Assembly: GCA_907163375.1 (NCBI GenBank)
Contig: CAJQUW010008653.1
Span: forward strand, 124,001 to 188,000
Length of the DNA stretch: 64,000 nucleotides
Source: Prostheceraeus crozeri
Taxonomy: Eukaryota > Platyhelminthes > Polycladida > Euryleptidae
Direction of reading: 5' to 3'
Under the pieces are notes generated by a model that was not told the DNA's origin, searched no databases, and saw nothing but the letters and a program-made list of their open reading frames with translations. A program made the translations under genes and the position numbers. Positions 53,024 to 64,000 of this stretch are shown one piece after another (position 1 is the stretch's first letter; every line of letters begins with the position of its first letter).

Positions 53024-54248
53024 GAGTGGGGTAAGACGCCCCCCTACGCGAGATTCGACTGTTCAGGAGCTATTGCACTTCTTTCCGTCAGATCTTGCCA
53101 TTATCAATTATTTCAGTGTATGCATGTACTACACGCAGTTACATGGACAAGGACTGCATGTATAACTTGAAATTCAGAGAAGATCTTATATTTTTCGACT
53201 TTCAAAAAGTACCTCCAACTTTTAAAATTATCAAATATCTCTAAGAAAGCTTGTATATTAGGCCAAAATGATATGATCATCCAGTATAACCAGAACAACT
53301 TGTCCTCCAGCTATTTATTCTGTAACAGGCAAGGGCCAATAAAAGAAGATACAAGAAAAGAAGCCGAAACACCGTCACTATTCACATTATTCATAAATGT
53401 AATTTGGAAGATTGTCGGCAGCACATCCCTCATGCGCCCACTGACTGCATTGTATACACTGTATCCACTTTTCAAATGGTCGGCTATTTGAATAAATTTC
53501 GCTGCATACAATTCATGCACATTCTGAATCGACTCTTTGGACTGACTCGGCCTTCTTCACTGTGCAAAGACCCAGTGGCAGTCGATATAGACCTACCTTC
53601 TTTTTGGCCTCTAGGTGCTACTTGTATGGAGATCGCTTGAGATTTCGTGCACAATCTGCTCTCCACTTCCTTGGACGCTGTGGTTCTAGTTTTCATAGAT
53701 GATGTCTACGCGCATGATGCTTGGATCGTAGTATACCAACTGTTCGTGCGCATGCAAACAACTCCACTGATTAATTAGTGCATAGACAACAAAGAAATAA
53801 TCGTCAATTTGGCTTGAAATCAATGCCAATAAAGTCAGGAGATATGAATCAATACCGTTGACAACGAAAACGTAAAAAAGTATTATGAGGGTAAAACGGC
53901 TCGGGGAAGCGTCTTACCCCAGCTATATCTTTTTTTCTTGAATATGCTTTTGAATGAAAACGTTTAAGTGAATAAAAACGAATATGATGCTATCTAATGA
54001 TGCGTACACTTAAATTTACTGCATTAAAGATATCAAAATGACGTCTGATTGCTTCACAATACTTTGACTTAAAAAAATCACATCAAAAGCATCGAAAATG
54101 AGAACAGCAGCATATTTTCTAAACTAATGATGAAAATTCAATGATTTGTGGGTTTCAACCCATTTTTCTATGAGTATTGCACCTCAGAGGGGTCAAAGAT
54201 CATTTCTGACTTCTGAGAAATCGACGGGGCGTCTTACCTCACTCTACC
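53024..54248. mobile_element. Possible non-autonomous transposon with 20-bp inverted ends
   Basis: AGAGTGGGGTAAGACGCCCC (53024-53043) and, inverted, GGGGCGTCTTACCTCACTCT (54229-54248) differ at one base. A third, weaker copy of the end (GGAAGCGTCTTACCCCAGC) lies at about 53896-53914 inside. I could not find a convincing target-site duplication, and there is no transposase. Confidence 0.5.
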
Positions 54249-56021
54249 CTATCACATGCTACTAACATATATTATATGCTTTGTAATAGGATATATACGA
54301 TTCTACTCAATCCCTTGAACTGGACTTGAAATTTTCCGGGATTTTGGAATCCCTAACTGTGACATTTCTCTGTGATGTCTGTGCTGCGATAGGATTTCCA
54401 GTTCAAGACATTGACCGGAGAATACTGTATTCTGATTGGTTGTTCAATTAGCAACACAATCTCAACAAGAAACACGTGGGTTAGTTGACGGACTAAGATG
54501 GCAGAGGATTTCGAATCTAACATGGATTTTAACTTTTGGGAAATTTATTTTATCAGACTGACTTCGTTGATTGTCATTAATTCAGAAAGGATGACTTTTG
54601 ACATGTATTTCACTAGTAAAAGGTCTCCAATAAAGAAGAGTTTCCACTCTATAAGAGTTTAGAGTTTCCACTCTAATAATTTCCTACCCTATGGCTGTTC
54701 ATAAACAAAATTTCATTACTGATGTGAGATTTTGTCAAAATCGCTCTACAAAGACGTGTAGATATGCGTGCAAGAATGCGTGTGCGTACATGCATAGAAA
54801 GACCGCTCGGAAGATGGAGAGAAAATTCAGAAGTAGATCTCCTCTTGAGATTCCTTTTTATTAGAATATATGTGACGCCAACTTTCCCGACGTAGCATTC
54901 AGTACACTTCTCACAAATATATTTGTATATTAAAGAGAATTGCTTGTAGAAAGAAGAATAATCTTAATAAATGCAAAGGTGTCGACTTTTATGAGTAATG
55001 TAAGTTATTTACTCTTTCAAACTGGAATATTTGCGAGAACATGGAGGCGAGAGGATTGTACTGATGAATGAATGAAACTCGGGGGATTTCTCTTCTTGGT
55101 CACATTACCGTCCACTCCAATTCATACTGTCTCTTAAAGTGGATATACTCGCATTAGAGAAGAAAAAAGTAGAACGCAATGATCAAATCAAAAACAATTG
55201 ATATAGGAGCGCTTTCATTAGAATCTTCAAGTGCATTACAATTCAAAATTACACTGCATTAAAAGTGAAAGATGCATGGATAATAATATGTATATATGAC
55301 ATATTTCTGGTATGCCTGTACTTTCTTATTAGGCAACAGTATAATTGGCTACTCCCTTGGTATATATTTCACCGGAACGTTAGAATCATGACGTGGACAA
55401 CTTTCTCCACTGATCTCGATATTTCGCTGCTTGAATAGCATGAATGGGTGATAGACTGTAATCTTTTGATATCGTACTTCACAGTCTTTGTTTATTTATA
55501 GGTCGTCTACCGTCCATCACTTCGGTGGTTTCAAGGTTCTCTATCGCACTTTTTCTCATAACAAGCCAGAACATTTTCATGCGGCTTCTTTTGATAGTAA
55601 TAAACAACTGTCTATCGGTGCTTGCAATGTGGAAGATTTGTTCGCTGCGCATGTTGAGAATCCACGAGCTCTTCAATAGCCGTCGGCTAAGGAAACCGCA
55701 TGTCATACAGCTAAAGCAGGCCCTTTCAAATGTTTAATTATTCGGTTCGAGGTTCGATTCGATTCGACTCAAAATTTGCCGATTCTCAGGTCCCGTATGT
55801 CAAAATACGTCTCTTGTTTTCTGTGTGAACATGCAACAAGTTGTGGAATGATTCTACACGAATGATTACAGCTTTAAAATGATTAAAACTTGTAATTTCA
55901 TCAAAATCATGAGGTATAGACAATTGGTCAATAATCAAAAACTTCATGACAAGACACAAAGAGAGCAAGTTAAGAGACCCGGATGATAAAGTAACTACAA
56001 TACATAGAGGTACTGCCATTC
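54249..56021. other. Non-genic DNA
   Basis: No gene supported. Confidence 0.45.
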
Positions 56022-56142
56022 AGGGGCGACCGCACAGAAACAGTGTTTAGATACATGTAGTGAGTTTTTAGTGACAAGCAAATTTCAATGTATACTGTTA
56101 GAGATTTGCCAACCCTAACAGTGTTTCTGTACGGTCGCCCCA
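56022..56142. repeat. ~120-bp palindromic MITE-like repeat
   Basis: AGGGGCGACCGCACAGAAAC at the left and its near reverse complement GTTTCTGTACGGTCGCCCC at the right enclose about 70 bp. The termini look hAT-like, but no 8-bp duplication is seen. Confidence 0.6.
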
Positions 56143-59100
56143 GAAATTCAGTTAACGAATTTAACTGCCCTTGCGGTGCAAGACTGCAACGTACTTCGAC
56201 AGAAGTGAAATATGCTTGCAAATCTGCCGGAAATAACACATGCCAAAATGTCCATTGAATGCAAGTCTAGTAAATCGAATCAATCTTCCGTGACCCGCTA
56301 TTTGCCATCAGGTGCAGAAAAAAGCAAAGCTTTATCGGATGTGCATCATTACTTTAGAGTTTTCAAGATTTTGAAGGCCAATTTCGGCTTGCAGTGGCGG
56401 TGAGTAAGACTATTATACCATAAAGCACCCAAAAAGAGAGACTTCTGCTGCGATTAACGTAATGCGCTTTCTGAAACATTTCTGAATGGTAGCATCTATT
56501 TACTCTGTGTAGGAACTTCATAAGTAGAACCTAGACTCTTAACTTCTGCTCTTTTGCAGCTTGTTATTTAGCTGCTGATTTGATTGACCTACTGTCCTTA
56601 GCTACGATATGATTTTGACGAAATTGTGAGTTTAAATTATTTCTCCACAATTTGTAGTATGTTCATGCATAGATCAAAGAAAGTGTTTTGACATATTGAA
56701 TCAATTTTTTTTGGAAATTTTGAGAATATTGAGTTTTGAGCAAAGATAGCTTTAAACGCCACAATGTTGCTATAAATCAACGATGTCACAATTTCTCTGA
56801 TAGTTCAACGATTTTAGAGAGCATTGCATCAAATGAGAGCAAGGAAAAAATGCTCTCTCTTCGTATTTAGTTCATTATAATGTTTACATGCTTTATCTTT
56901 GTAAAAAATGAGTTTTATATTTTGATCACTGTTGAAAAATACGACAGTGGATGTGAATGTACCAATGTGCATTGAATATAATGTAGCGAATATCTACCGA
57001 AAAACTGATGTTGTAAACTCTCGAATGGTACATGTATATGACTCGTCAATGTTCTACTGTACATATTTGGAAGACAGGAAAATCGATTGAATTTGAGATA
57101 ATTTTTAATTTTTTGAATACTCCTTTAATTACCGGAGAAATGTCATCTTGTGATTATACTAGTTTACTTTAATGTTATCCGTTAGATAATGTTAAAGCAA
57201 TGAATCATTTTGAGAGGGCTTACGTGCACCAAACGGCTTAGTAAAGCCGTATTTTTAGTGACTTTGACAAGTAAAATCTTTACCGATTTATTTGAATTTT
57301 TTCTGATAAAAAAGCCAAAAGAACTTATATTAAATCATTCATCAAATTAAATTATTCATTGATTGGTCACTTGATATTCTTGTATGTTTACATATTTCAG
57401 ATTCGCTGCTTGTATTTGCATTATTTCCTCATTGATGTATTCATTTTCTGATATTTGAATGGTTTATAGGTACGCTTGAAATGCATTTCTGCTTCATCTA
57501 ACCTCGGCATGATTTTCTGTTCATTGGAATCTCTTTGCTAGTCTCACTCTGAACTCATTCTCTGCATTGCTAAAATTTTGACATGTCGCCAACACAAGAT
57601 TCTTACTTTCAGACATAATCGGATTAATCTTTTGTAAGACAGCCCTTACGACTGATGCCTTAATCAGTGAAGCAAAACTCTCTTAATGAAGTTCTTAAGG
57701 CAAACTTACATACCTTAATGTTTTCGAAGCGAGTTCTCTTGAGATTATGCTTCACATCTCACTTTGATCAATCAAAAGAAATGCATACAGCGAACACTCG
57801 ATAATGTGGCATCTACAGAATAAGATAAAGCAAGAATGAAAGAACTTTTCATCTGAGGAAACCATAACAACTCTAAAGCATTCAAATAGCGATTTCAGAA
57901 GACAATACAAAAATCTATTAAAAAATGCTGTTAATTTTTCTTAATAATTCATTCCTTGACAATTATTGAGAATTTAGAAAATTCCAATTGTTCATCGTCA
58001 ACCTAGTAAAAGGCGGACTCCCTGGCAAAACAAGCGAAATATAAGAAGGCTGGTGTATTCACATTTAACGTAGCAAGCTAAAGCGAAATACAGACACATG
58101 ATAGTAAAGGATGGACATGTATCTAAATTACATATAAACTTCATCTTAATTACATTCAGATGAATAGGCACGTGGGACAAATCCAAATAATCAAGCAAGC
58201 GATAATTCCGGCTGCAATAGAGAAAGCTCAGCGCATCATCAGTACATGCTATAAAAGAAACTGCATTTGACCAAAACTGACTTTTGTCTATATGTGCAAA
58301 CACATGTCACACTTAGCGAAAACTCACACGCAGACTTCGAAAATGCGAGTACTTGCGATGCAATGACTGACTACTGAGAAAAGCTCGCCTGATAATAGAG
58401 CTTCAACGCGAGTATATAAATCTGGCCTCTCGGGGGAAAATCATCACATCATTTTGATCTCAACATAAGTTTTCGAATTAGGTTTCGACATCATCATTAC
58501 TAACCTAAGATTATGAGAAACGACTAAAAGTAACAAGCCAATTGTCAGCACTAGAGATGAGCCATAATGTCCCAAGATTTTAGGCTGCAATATTTTGAGT
58601 CTGAGTACTTAAGAGGTAATGTGTGCTTGCTCGAAAATGCAGTATTGGGATCGAAAGTTCACAACTGTGTTTCATTTTTTGATGAGATTATCTTATTTTG
58701 AATAAATAGCATATTGTAAATATGCTGCGAAAAACAAATTACCACTTATTACTCAAAATACTTTTACGTGGCGTAGATGAGTAGATCACTTTTGACTAGA
58801 TGGAGTTTATAGTGATGGATGAAAAATCTTTTACTGGAGGTCTACAGGTATGTAATTGTCAATCATAGATTTTGTACGAGGAGACCATTTCTTGGTATTG
58901 TGATCTGAAGGTGGGAAGTTTGAGTCACTTTCCTGTTATGATCCTCAGACTGCAAGCCTACGGATGACATATAATTTCCATAGGAAGATATGAAATTGCA
59001 CAAAACATTGGATAAGCTGGTGCTTGCTGCAATTATTAAAAATGGGTACACAATCCTTATGGCGTTTGAAGGGAATGACAACAATATAATTTTATCTGTG

Positions 59101-59582
59101 ATTACAAATACACAAATATCGATTTTGTCCTAATACCGGGAATTTGACTGATATCGATGTATTTTCCGACCCAACATTCGATTCTTTTATTGCATCATGT
59201 TCATATACTAAATTTAAAACAGTCGTTTGTTTTGAAGGCAATTGAAATATCATGAAATCAAATTCAATTAATTTTTAGGATAAATTAACTTTCAATTAAA
59301 CAGTAAGATTATGAGAATGTGGTTGAAATCATCAATGATTCCTAGTCATTTGATTATGTTCTACTGTGTGCTTTTTGGGCACGTTATCATCCACATTGTT
59401 ATCAGTCTCTGCATTATCAGATTCTGCTGTTCAGTTATCATACTTTTTGAATGCTGCTGTGTAGGCTTAATTTTGATTCATTTATTTTCACCTACATATC
59501 ATTATCACGTTGATTTATGCATGATTTACATCTTCAGCATTCCATTATGTTTCATTACTAAAATACTAGACCTGTTCTGCAG
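56143..59582. other. Non-genic AT-rich DNA
   Basis: No gene is supported. A GTGAGT-type donor near 56400 follows a short open stretch, but no acceptor or protein similarity backs it. Confidence 0.45.
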
Positions 59583-59749
59583 GATGTTCTCTTCCAGTTC
59601 CAATACATCGAGTACCCGACTACCATTGATAGCAATGCAACAACCGACAGTCGACTATAGCACCGGGTCAGCATCTCCTCCCATACGCGATGGCGCCTTC
59701 ATGAGTAGCGGCCTTTACGTCGACCCAAGTGGGAGAAAATCGAGAACAG
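59583..59749 (+). CDS. Candidate host exon (167 nt)
   Basis: A CTGTTCTGCAG acceptor precedes an open block with much higher GC than its flanks, which ends AGAACAG followed by the GTAAGG donor. The peptide is Ser/Thr/Pro-rich at first and then reads SPPIRDGAFMSSGLYVDPSG. Splice sites, base composition and open frame together make this the best host-exon candidate in the window. I do not recognise the protein. Confidence 0.5.
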
Positions 59750-60586
59750 GTAAGGCACTTGATTGCTCTTCAAATTCAATCCATTGCTATCATCTTTTAT
59801 TCTCTCAACATGCCTCCATTTTCTAAAATATTTGTACGTGATGTGACCGTCTGCAAGCTTGTCAATTAAAGGTCTTGCGTGCTACTTGGTTACTCGTTTT
59901 CGGTGCAGTCAAGAGAATCAGATGCATAGAAATGAGCGTAAAACATCCTAACATTTCAAAAGTGTGCTTTTTTTATCAGTCTACAAGCTATCGCAAAGCT
60001 GCTGTCGTCTTTATCCCTTAGCTTGTCTGTTTTTGTGATGTGATTTTTGCCACATAATTATGTCTAGGCATAATGAGCAGAAATGCAAGACAGTCTTCGA
60101 AATATTATTTTACATGCAAACAAACGATTAACAATTCAAATATATTAGGACACTCAAGACTCATTCAAAGACACTCATCAATGCGACTCGAAACTGCCCA
60201 AAAATACTTGAAGAGATATGCTTGAGCTACGTAAGCCCACTCCGAGCCACATGGATGCGTCCTTGTAGAATGCAATGCAGCGTCTACAACAGCTGAGGAA
60301 TTTAATATAGAATTCTTCAAGTGTGGGAACTTCTTTCTGAACAATAGTCAAGTAAGCTGTCTTTCTGCAATCTTGTATGACAAAATGATGTCATGTTTCC
60401 CATGTTCAACTAAATGGATGAATGTGTGCAGCATATATGCAAATAATATATGGAAATAAGTATGATAGGTTTGTTTCGGCTGTATATTCAAAGCGTTTGA
60501 AATATATTTCGATGTTTGGATCATTTCTTCCTCTACAAGTTAAGACAAGATTCAATTTATCGAAGTACGTTGTTTCAAGAGCATTC
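59750..60586. other. Non-genic DNA (possible intron)
   Basis: No gene feature seen. Confidence 0.45.
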
Positions 60587-61273
60587 AGTCCGGCAGCCAG
60601 AACGAGTTTCTGCAGGGAACGTGGCCGAAAACAAAACTTTCACAGAATGATGTACACCCCTATGCCTACTACGAATCTGCACGTCTGCCGAGTTCCTCTT
60701 CGTTTCAGACAGGTTCAAAGAAGAACACATATTAATCCAATGGGATGCAGATTGCAGTTTTTGACAAAAAAGGAAATTTTCTGTGTTTTAACTAGAGCCA
60801 TAATTTTTGATGCGGAATGTCTTCCGGTCATTTCCTATCATGTATGTGTGTGTGTGATATTATAATGATCCTGATCGGCGATGTATGCAAGAATGTGGTT
60901 CAATGTGGATAAAGTGGGCCAACATGTTGATGTTTGCTGACAGTAGGAAGTGCCAAATCTAAATTTGTGTAGAGCTAGATAAATGTTTATAAACATGATA
61001 GGAAATTACCTGAAGATATTCCTTGTCAAAAATTATGACTCGAGACATAATACTTTTCAGTCGATCAGAGAAAACATAGAAAATTTAATTTTTGTCAAAA
61101 ACTGCAATCTGCATCCCACTGGGTGTTCTTCTCTGATCCCATGTGACAAGAAGAGGAACTGAGCAAAACTCGGGAGACGCGCGAATTCGTAGGTGGCCTA
61201 GGGTGTGCGTCATTCTGTGAAAGTCTCATTTTCGGTCTAGTTCTCTGCAGAAGTTCGTTCTGGCTGCCGGACT
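60587..61273. repeat. Foldback element, ~185-bp arms
   Basis: The left arm 60587-60770 (starting AGTCCGGCAGCCAGAACGA) and right arm 61090-61273 are reverse complements at roughly three-quarters identity, with ~320 bp between. It could be a foldback transposon. No target duplication identified. Confidence 0.8.
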
Positions 61274-61739
61274 AATTGCTGGAGGCATTCAATAGCATCA
61301 TCTTAAATTAAAACAAAACATATGAGATTCATTTTATACCATTGATCTCCGATGGAAAATTAAATCACGAAATAATTAAACTTGATGGGTCTTCGGGGTT
61401 CAGTGTCTTTGCCTCGATATGCACGTGACTATAAACTTCAAAAAGGTCTGGACGCCGAAGTTGCATAAGTTAAATAGAAGGTACAATATCGGAAGAAATG
61501 AGCAAGGCTTTACATTTCTCAAAATGCGATTCAATTATGAACTTGGATTCGGCGCGATTAATGACAAAATATTCAAGCTCTAATGTCATGAGGTTTCAAG
61601 TACATTGTTCAAAATCATGCACATGCATTCAACAGACTGTGGTTGCGGTGTAAAACAATAGATTTACAGCAGACTTCATGCTATCAGAATCAGACTGAAA
61701 TATTGGCAACTAAAGAAGAAGTTGGGTCAATCAACCGCA
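61274..61739. other. Non-genic DNA
   Basis: No gene feature seen. Confidence 0.45.
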
Positions 61740-61814
61740 TATTTTACCCAAATTTTCGCTTCTTGCTTTGTAATAGCATCCTTGACAAAGCAAGAAGCAA
61801 ATTTTGGGTAAATA
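61740..61814. ncRNA. Strong 75-nt hairpin, possible miRNA precursor
   Basis: The arms 61740-61771 and 61785-61814 pair almost completely (one mismatch and two single-base bulges over about 30 bp) around a 13-nt loop. Size and shape fit a metazoan pre-miRNA, but an inverted duplication would look the same. I do not recognise the seed. Confidence 0.35.
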
Positions 61815-62599
61815 TCGTGTTTACCTTCTTTATATATAGATATTTGTGTTTTACTTCATTTTATTCAATTAATGGGGAAGTTGAGAGGAAAGAAGTTTCC
61901 AAACCATCTGTTAAAAACGAGCGAAATATTTAAAAGCGTGTACAAACAGTTATCTTAAATTAATAGAATTAATTAGCTTATTAATATTTTTCACCATTTC
62001 ATTTTGCATGCATAACAGAATAGAAGCTGGTTTTCCAAAAATTCTACATGAATAATGTTGATATTCAAGCAACTGTCTCTCACTAATATGATAATATGAC
62101 ATTTCACATATTCACATGTAGGCATATGTAGGCACGTAATATATTATTCAGGATCATCAATCATTTTTTTATGGATTCCGGTACACTTTCCCTTGACCAT
62201 CCATCTTAGTAATGCAATGAAACCGTGAAACGTAAATTGACGTAACGGATTATACATGTATCTGGATTCCATAACTGATGGGAAAATGCTGTCATTTGAA
62301 AGCTGAGCCGGATCGATTGCATTTTCTCATAAGTTCACAACGGTGTTCAGAAATTTTCAGTAGTTGAAGCTCAACTCAACATTTCACGTACACAAACATC
62401 TATTCCACACAACTAAAATATGTTTAGTGGAGGGATGACCTATGAAACATGCACCTCTTCATGGAGTTGCTTTCACCCGCCAGTCAATAAATGACTCATT
62501 CCCTACTTTGTTGCTATGCGGTGCTATGGGGTTTACATCTCTCAACATCGACACAACTCCCTATTTACAGTTTCAGCCATAACCGGGTAAATTTGAGGT

Positions 62600-62692
62600 T
62601 TGCAATTAGCAAGTTAATGAAATTTTCGACACCCTTCGGATTTCGTTGAATGCCCACAAAAATTTCACTGACTTGCTAATTGCAGATATTTG
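62600..62692. repeat. Imperfect hairpin, ~30-bp arms
   Basis: TGCAATTAGCAAGTTAATGA at the left pairs with TCACTGACTTGCTAATTGCA at the right, with ~35 nt between. Possibly a small MITE. Confidence 0.55.
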
Positions 62693-63199
62693 TTTTTCCT
62701 ACTTCGTTTGTTTCAGTAGTCGTTCAGATATTATGACTAAGTTTATTCTTATTAAGGTCAACATATTCAAATTAAATTTTTTTGTAAGAGAAGAGTGAGA
62801 GAGAATACATTTATTCACATTATAAAATATACACAGCTATAAAGGAATGAAGACATACTACACGGAAGAGCATTTATTACCGAGAATTGTTTATAAATTT
62901 CTTATTGCTGTTAAGGCACACGTCGACTGTAATCGCACCCGCGGGCACTCGGTGGAACTTTGTTCCACAAACTTTCCTCAAAATAGTGAATTGAGTTCTT
63001 GCCATATTTTATGGTGCGGAATTTCGGCTGCTGGAAACATTCCTATGTGATCGTTTCGGTGCTGGGTGGAAGATGGTAATCAGAGGTAAGGGAGTAACAC
63101 CTGGAAATTCCAAAAATCCTTAATTTGATTAATAGTTCGATTGAGTCCTCATCGTTGTTGTAAAATATGAACTGTGAACTGCAATCATTCAATTGATTT
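62693..63199. other. Non-genic DNA
   Basis: No gene feature seen. Confidence 0.45.
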
Positions 63200-64000
63200 C
63201 TTGAGTCGATGCATAATCAAACACCAACGTTCTTATATGTGTGTGCATTTAAAGAAGCAAAGGGATTCGGCTGATGATGCATAGTCCATCATGCTATGGC
63301 GTAAGCACTTCTCATACATCCCTTCAAGTTTATGTTTGACAGCTGGTGACGCAAAACCAAGTGAGGAGGCATAGTTAAATGAGGTAATGGTAATAAAACT
63401 CCTTATCCGATCTATTCCATTCAATTTCCATGCCACTTCACGAATAACATGTTTGATATGTTCCTCACATCTAAAACCAATATCAATGGTCACCCCGCGC
63501 AGATAGACCTTATCAGATTGAATGAGATGTTTGTATTTACTTTGAAAAGGAGTACCCGAATTTTACCCAAGCAAAACACATTGACATTTAGTCTCATTCA
63601 CTTTCATGAAGTTTTTCTTAAGTCACTGACAGATCACCTTCAAAGCTTCACTCAACATTTCTTGTGCCTAAAAATATTGCTATCTACATGTATGATCCAT
63701 AAAGTAAGGTCATCGGCATTCGGCATAAACTTCGATTTCAACTCCCGAAGACATTATGAGCAAAATGAGATAATTGATGTATATATTCCACATAAGAGGT
63801 CCTAATTGTTACCCCTGATGATTATCCCTAAACTAGTCATTGTTGAATTTCTGACCATACAATCGTCGAAAAAAATCCTTTCTGTGAAATAGTAGGGCTG
63901 AGTCTTGCATGCCATAGGTATCCAGTTTCTTCAGTAGTAATTCGTGACACATATTGCGGAAAACTACACTGAGATCCAAGGTTACGGCAGCAACAACTTT
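63200..64000 (-). pseudogene. CR1/L2-type LINE reverse transcriptase fragment
   Basis: On the minus strand from the window edge: AVTLDLSVVF (motif A, here decayed), LLLKKLDTYGM, then a GPLMWNIYIN block (after motif B). After frame changes comes a decayed region where the YADD box should lie, then VTIDIGFRCEEHIKHVIREV…KLNGIDRIRSF, the thumb region of CR1/L2/jockey-like RTs. Many frameshifts. The element continues beyond the window. Confidence 0.7.

Noticed and set aside
56201..56399. Host exon ending in a GTGAGT donor
   Set aside because: No convincing acceptor; an in-frame stop just before the only ATG and no protein similarity.
1..64000. CRISPR arrays, bacterial operons or ribosome-binding sites
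   Set aside because: The sequence is eukaryotic nuclear DNA; repeats present are microsatellites and transposons.

Overview
The window is AT-rich metazoan nuclear DNA. Long (TA)n, (TATC)n and (ATT)n microsatellites, spliceosomal-looking exon fragments, and Penelope, RTE, CR1/L2, R4/Dong, piggyBac, mariner, pogo and hAT elements all point to an invertebrate, probably marine. The sequence alone does not settle the phylum. No complete host gene is visible; only two short candidate exons (46239-46339 and 59583-59749) look like host coding sequence.

The centrepiece is a complete Polinton/adintovirus-type element at 14655-31339 (16,685 bp). It has exact 6-bp target duplications (CAAGTT), termini AGTAGT...ACTACT, and terminal inverted repeats of about 2.2 kb (left) and 2.0 kb (right). 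On the minus strand it carries a virion module: a basic core protein, a packaging-ATPase fragment fused to a second protein, a small Cys-rich protein, an integrase with chromodomain, a pVI/PX-like protein, the hexon-type major capsid protein, an adenain-type protease, a PD-(D/E)XK nuclease and a penton-type minor capsid protein. Accessory genes sit at both inner flanks: a RING-finger protein, a small glycoprotein-like membrane protein, a protein with a SUMO-interaction-like motif, and several small unknowns. No protein-primed DNA polymerase B is present anywhere in it. Several genes carry nonsense or frameshift breaks, so this copy is probably inactive, although its terminal repeats are nearly identical.

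The most interesting signal is regulatory. The octamer TAAGCAAA (or a close variant) lies 24-26 nt upstream of the ATG of six virion-module genes and 36 nt upstream of a seventh. In three cases its TAA is also the stop codon of the preceding gene. Small genes at the left inner flank instead have TATA boxes about 40 nt before the ATG. Three small genes are followed by histone-mRNA-like 3' stem-loops. This looks like an early/late transcription programme written into the element.

Layout. 2040-2375: pogo-like transposase remnant. 3888-6639: piggyBac element with TTAA duplications. 8000-8160: palindrome with two opposed hammerhead ribozymes. 8375-11171: Penelope-like element. 11472-12867: mariner-type element. 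13075-13295: Penelope-like N-terminal remnant. 14047-31890: hAT element split by the Polinton. 33206-33872: hAT MITE. 34818-36076: CR1/L2-type LINE. 36103-40340: R4/Dong-type LINE inserted in an (ATT)n tract and itself split by a hAT MITE at 39181-39702. 46553-48540: RTE-type LINE. 48.6-62.7 kb: foldbacks, TIR pairs and hairpins in otherwise featureless DNA. 63200-64000: another CR1/L2-type LINE fragment.
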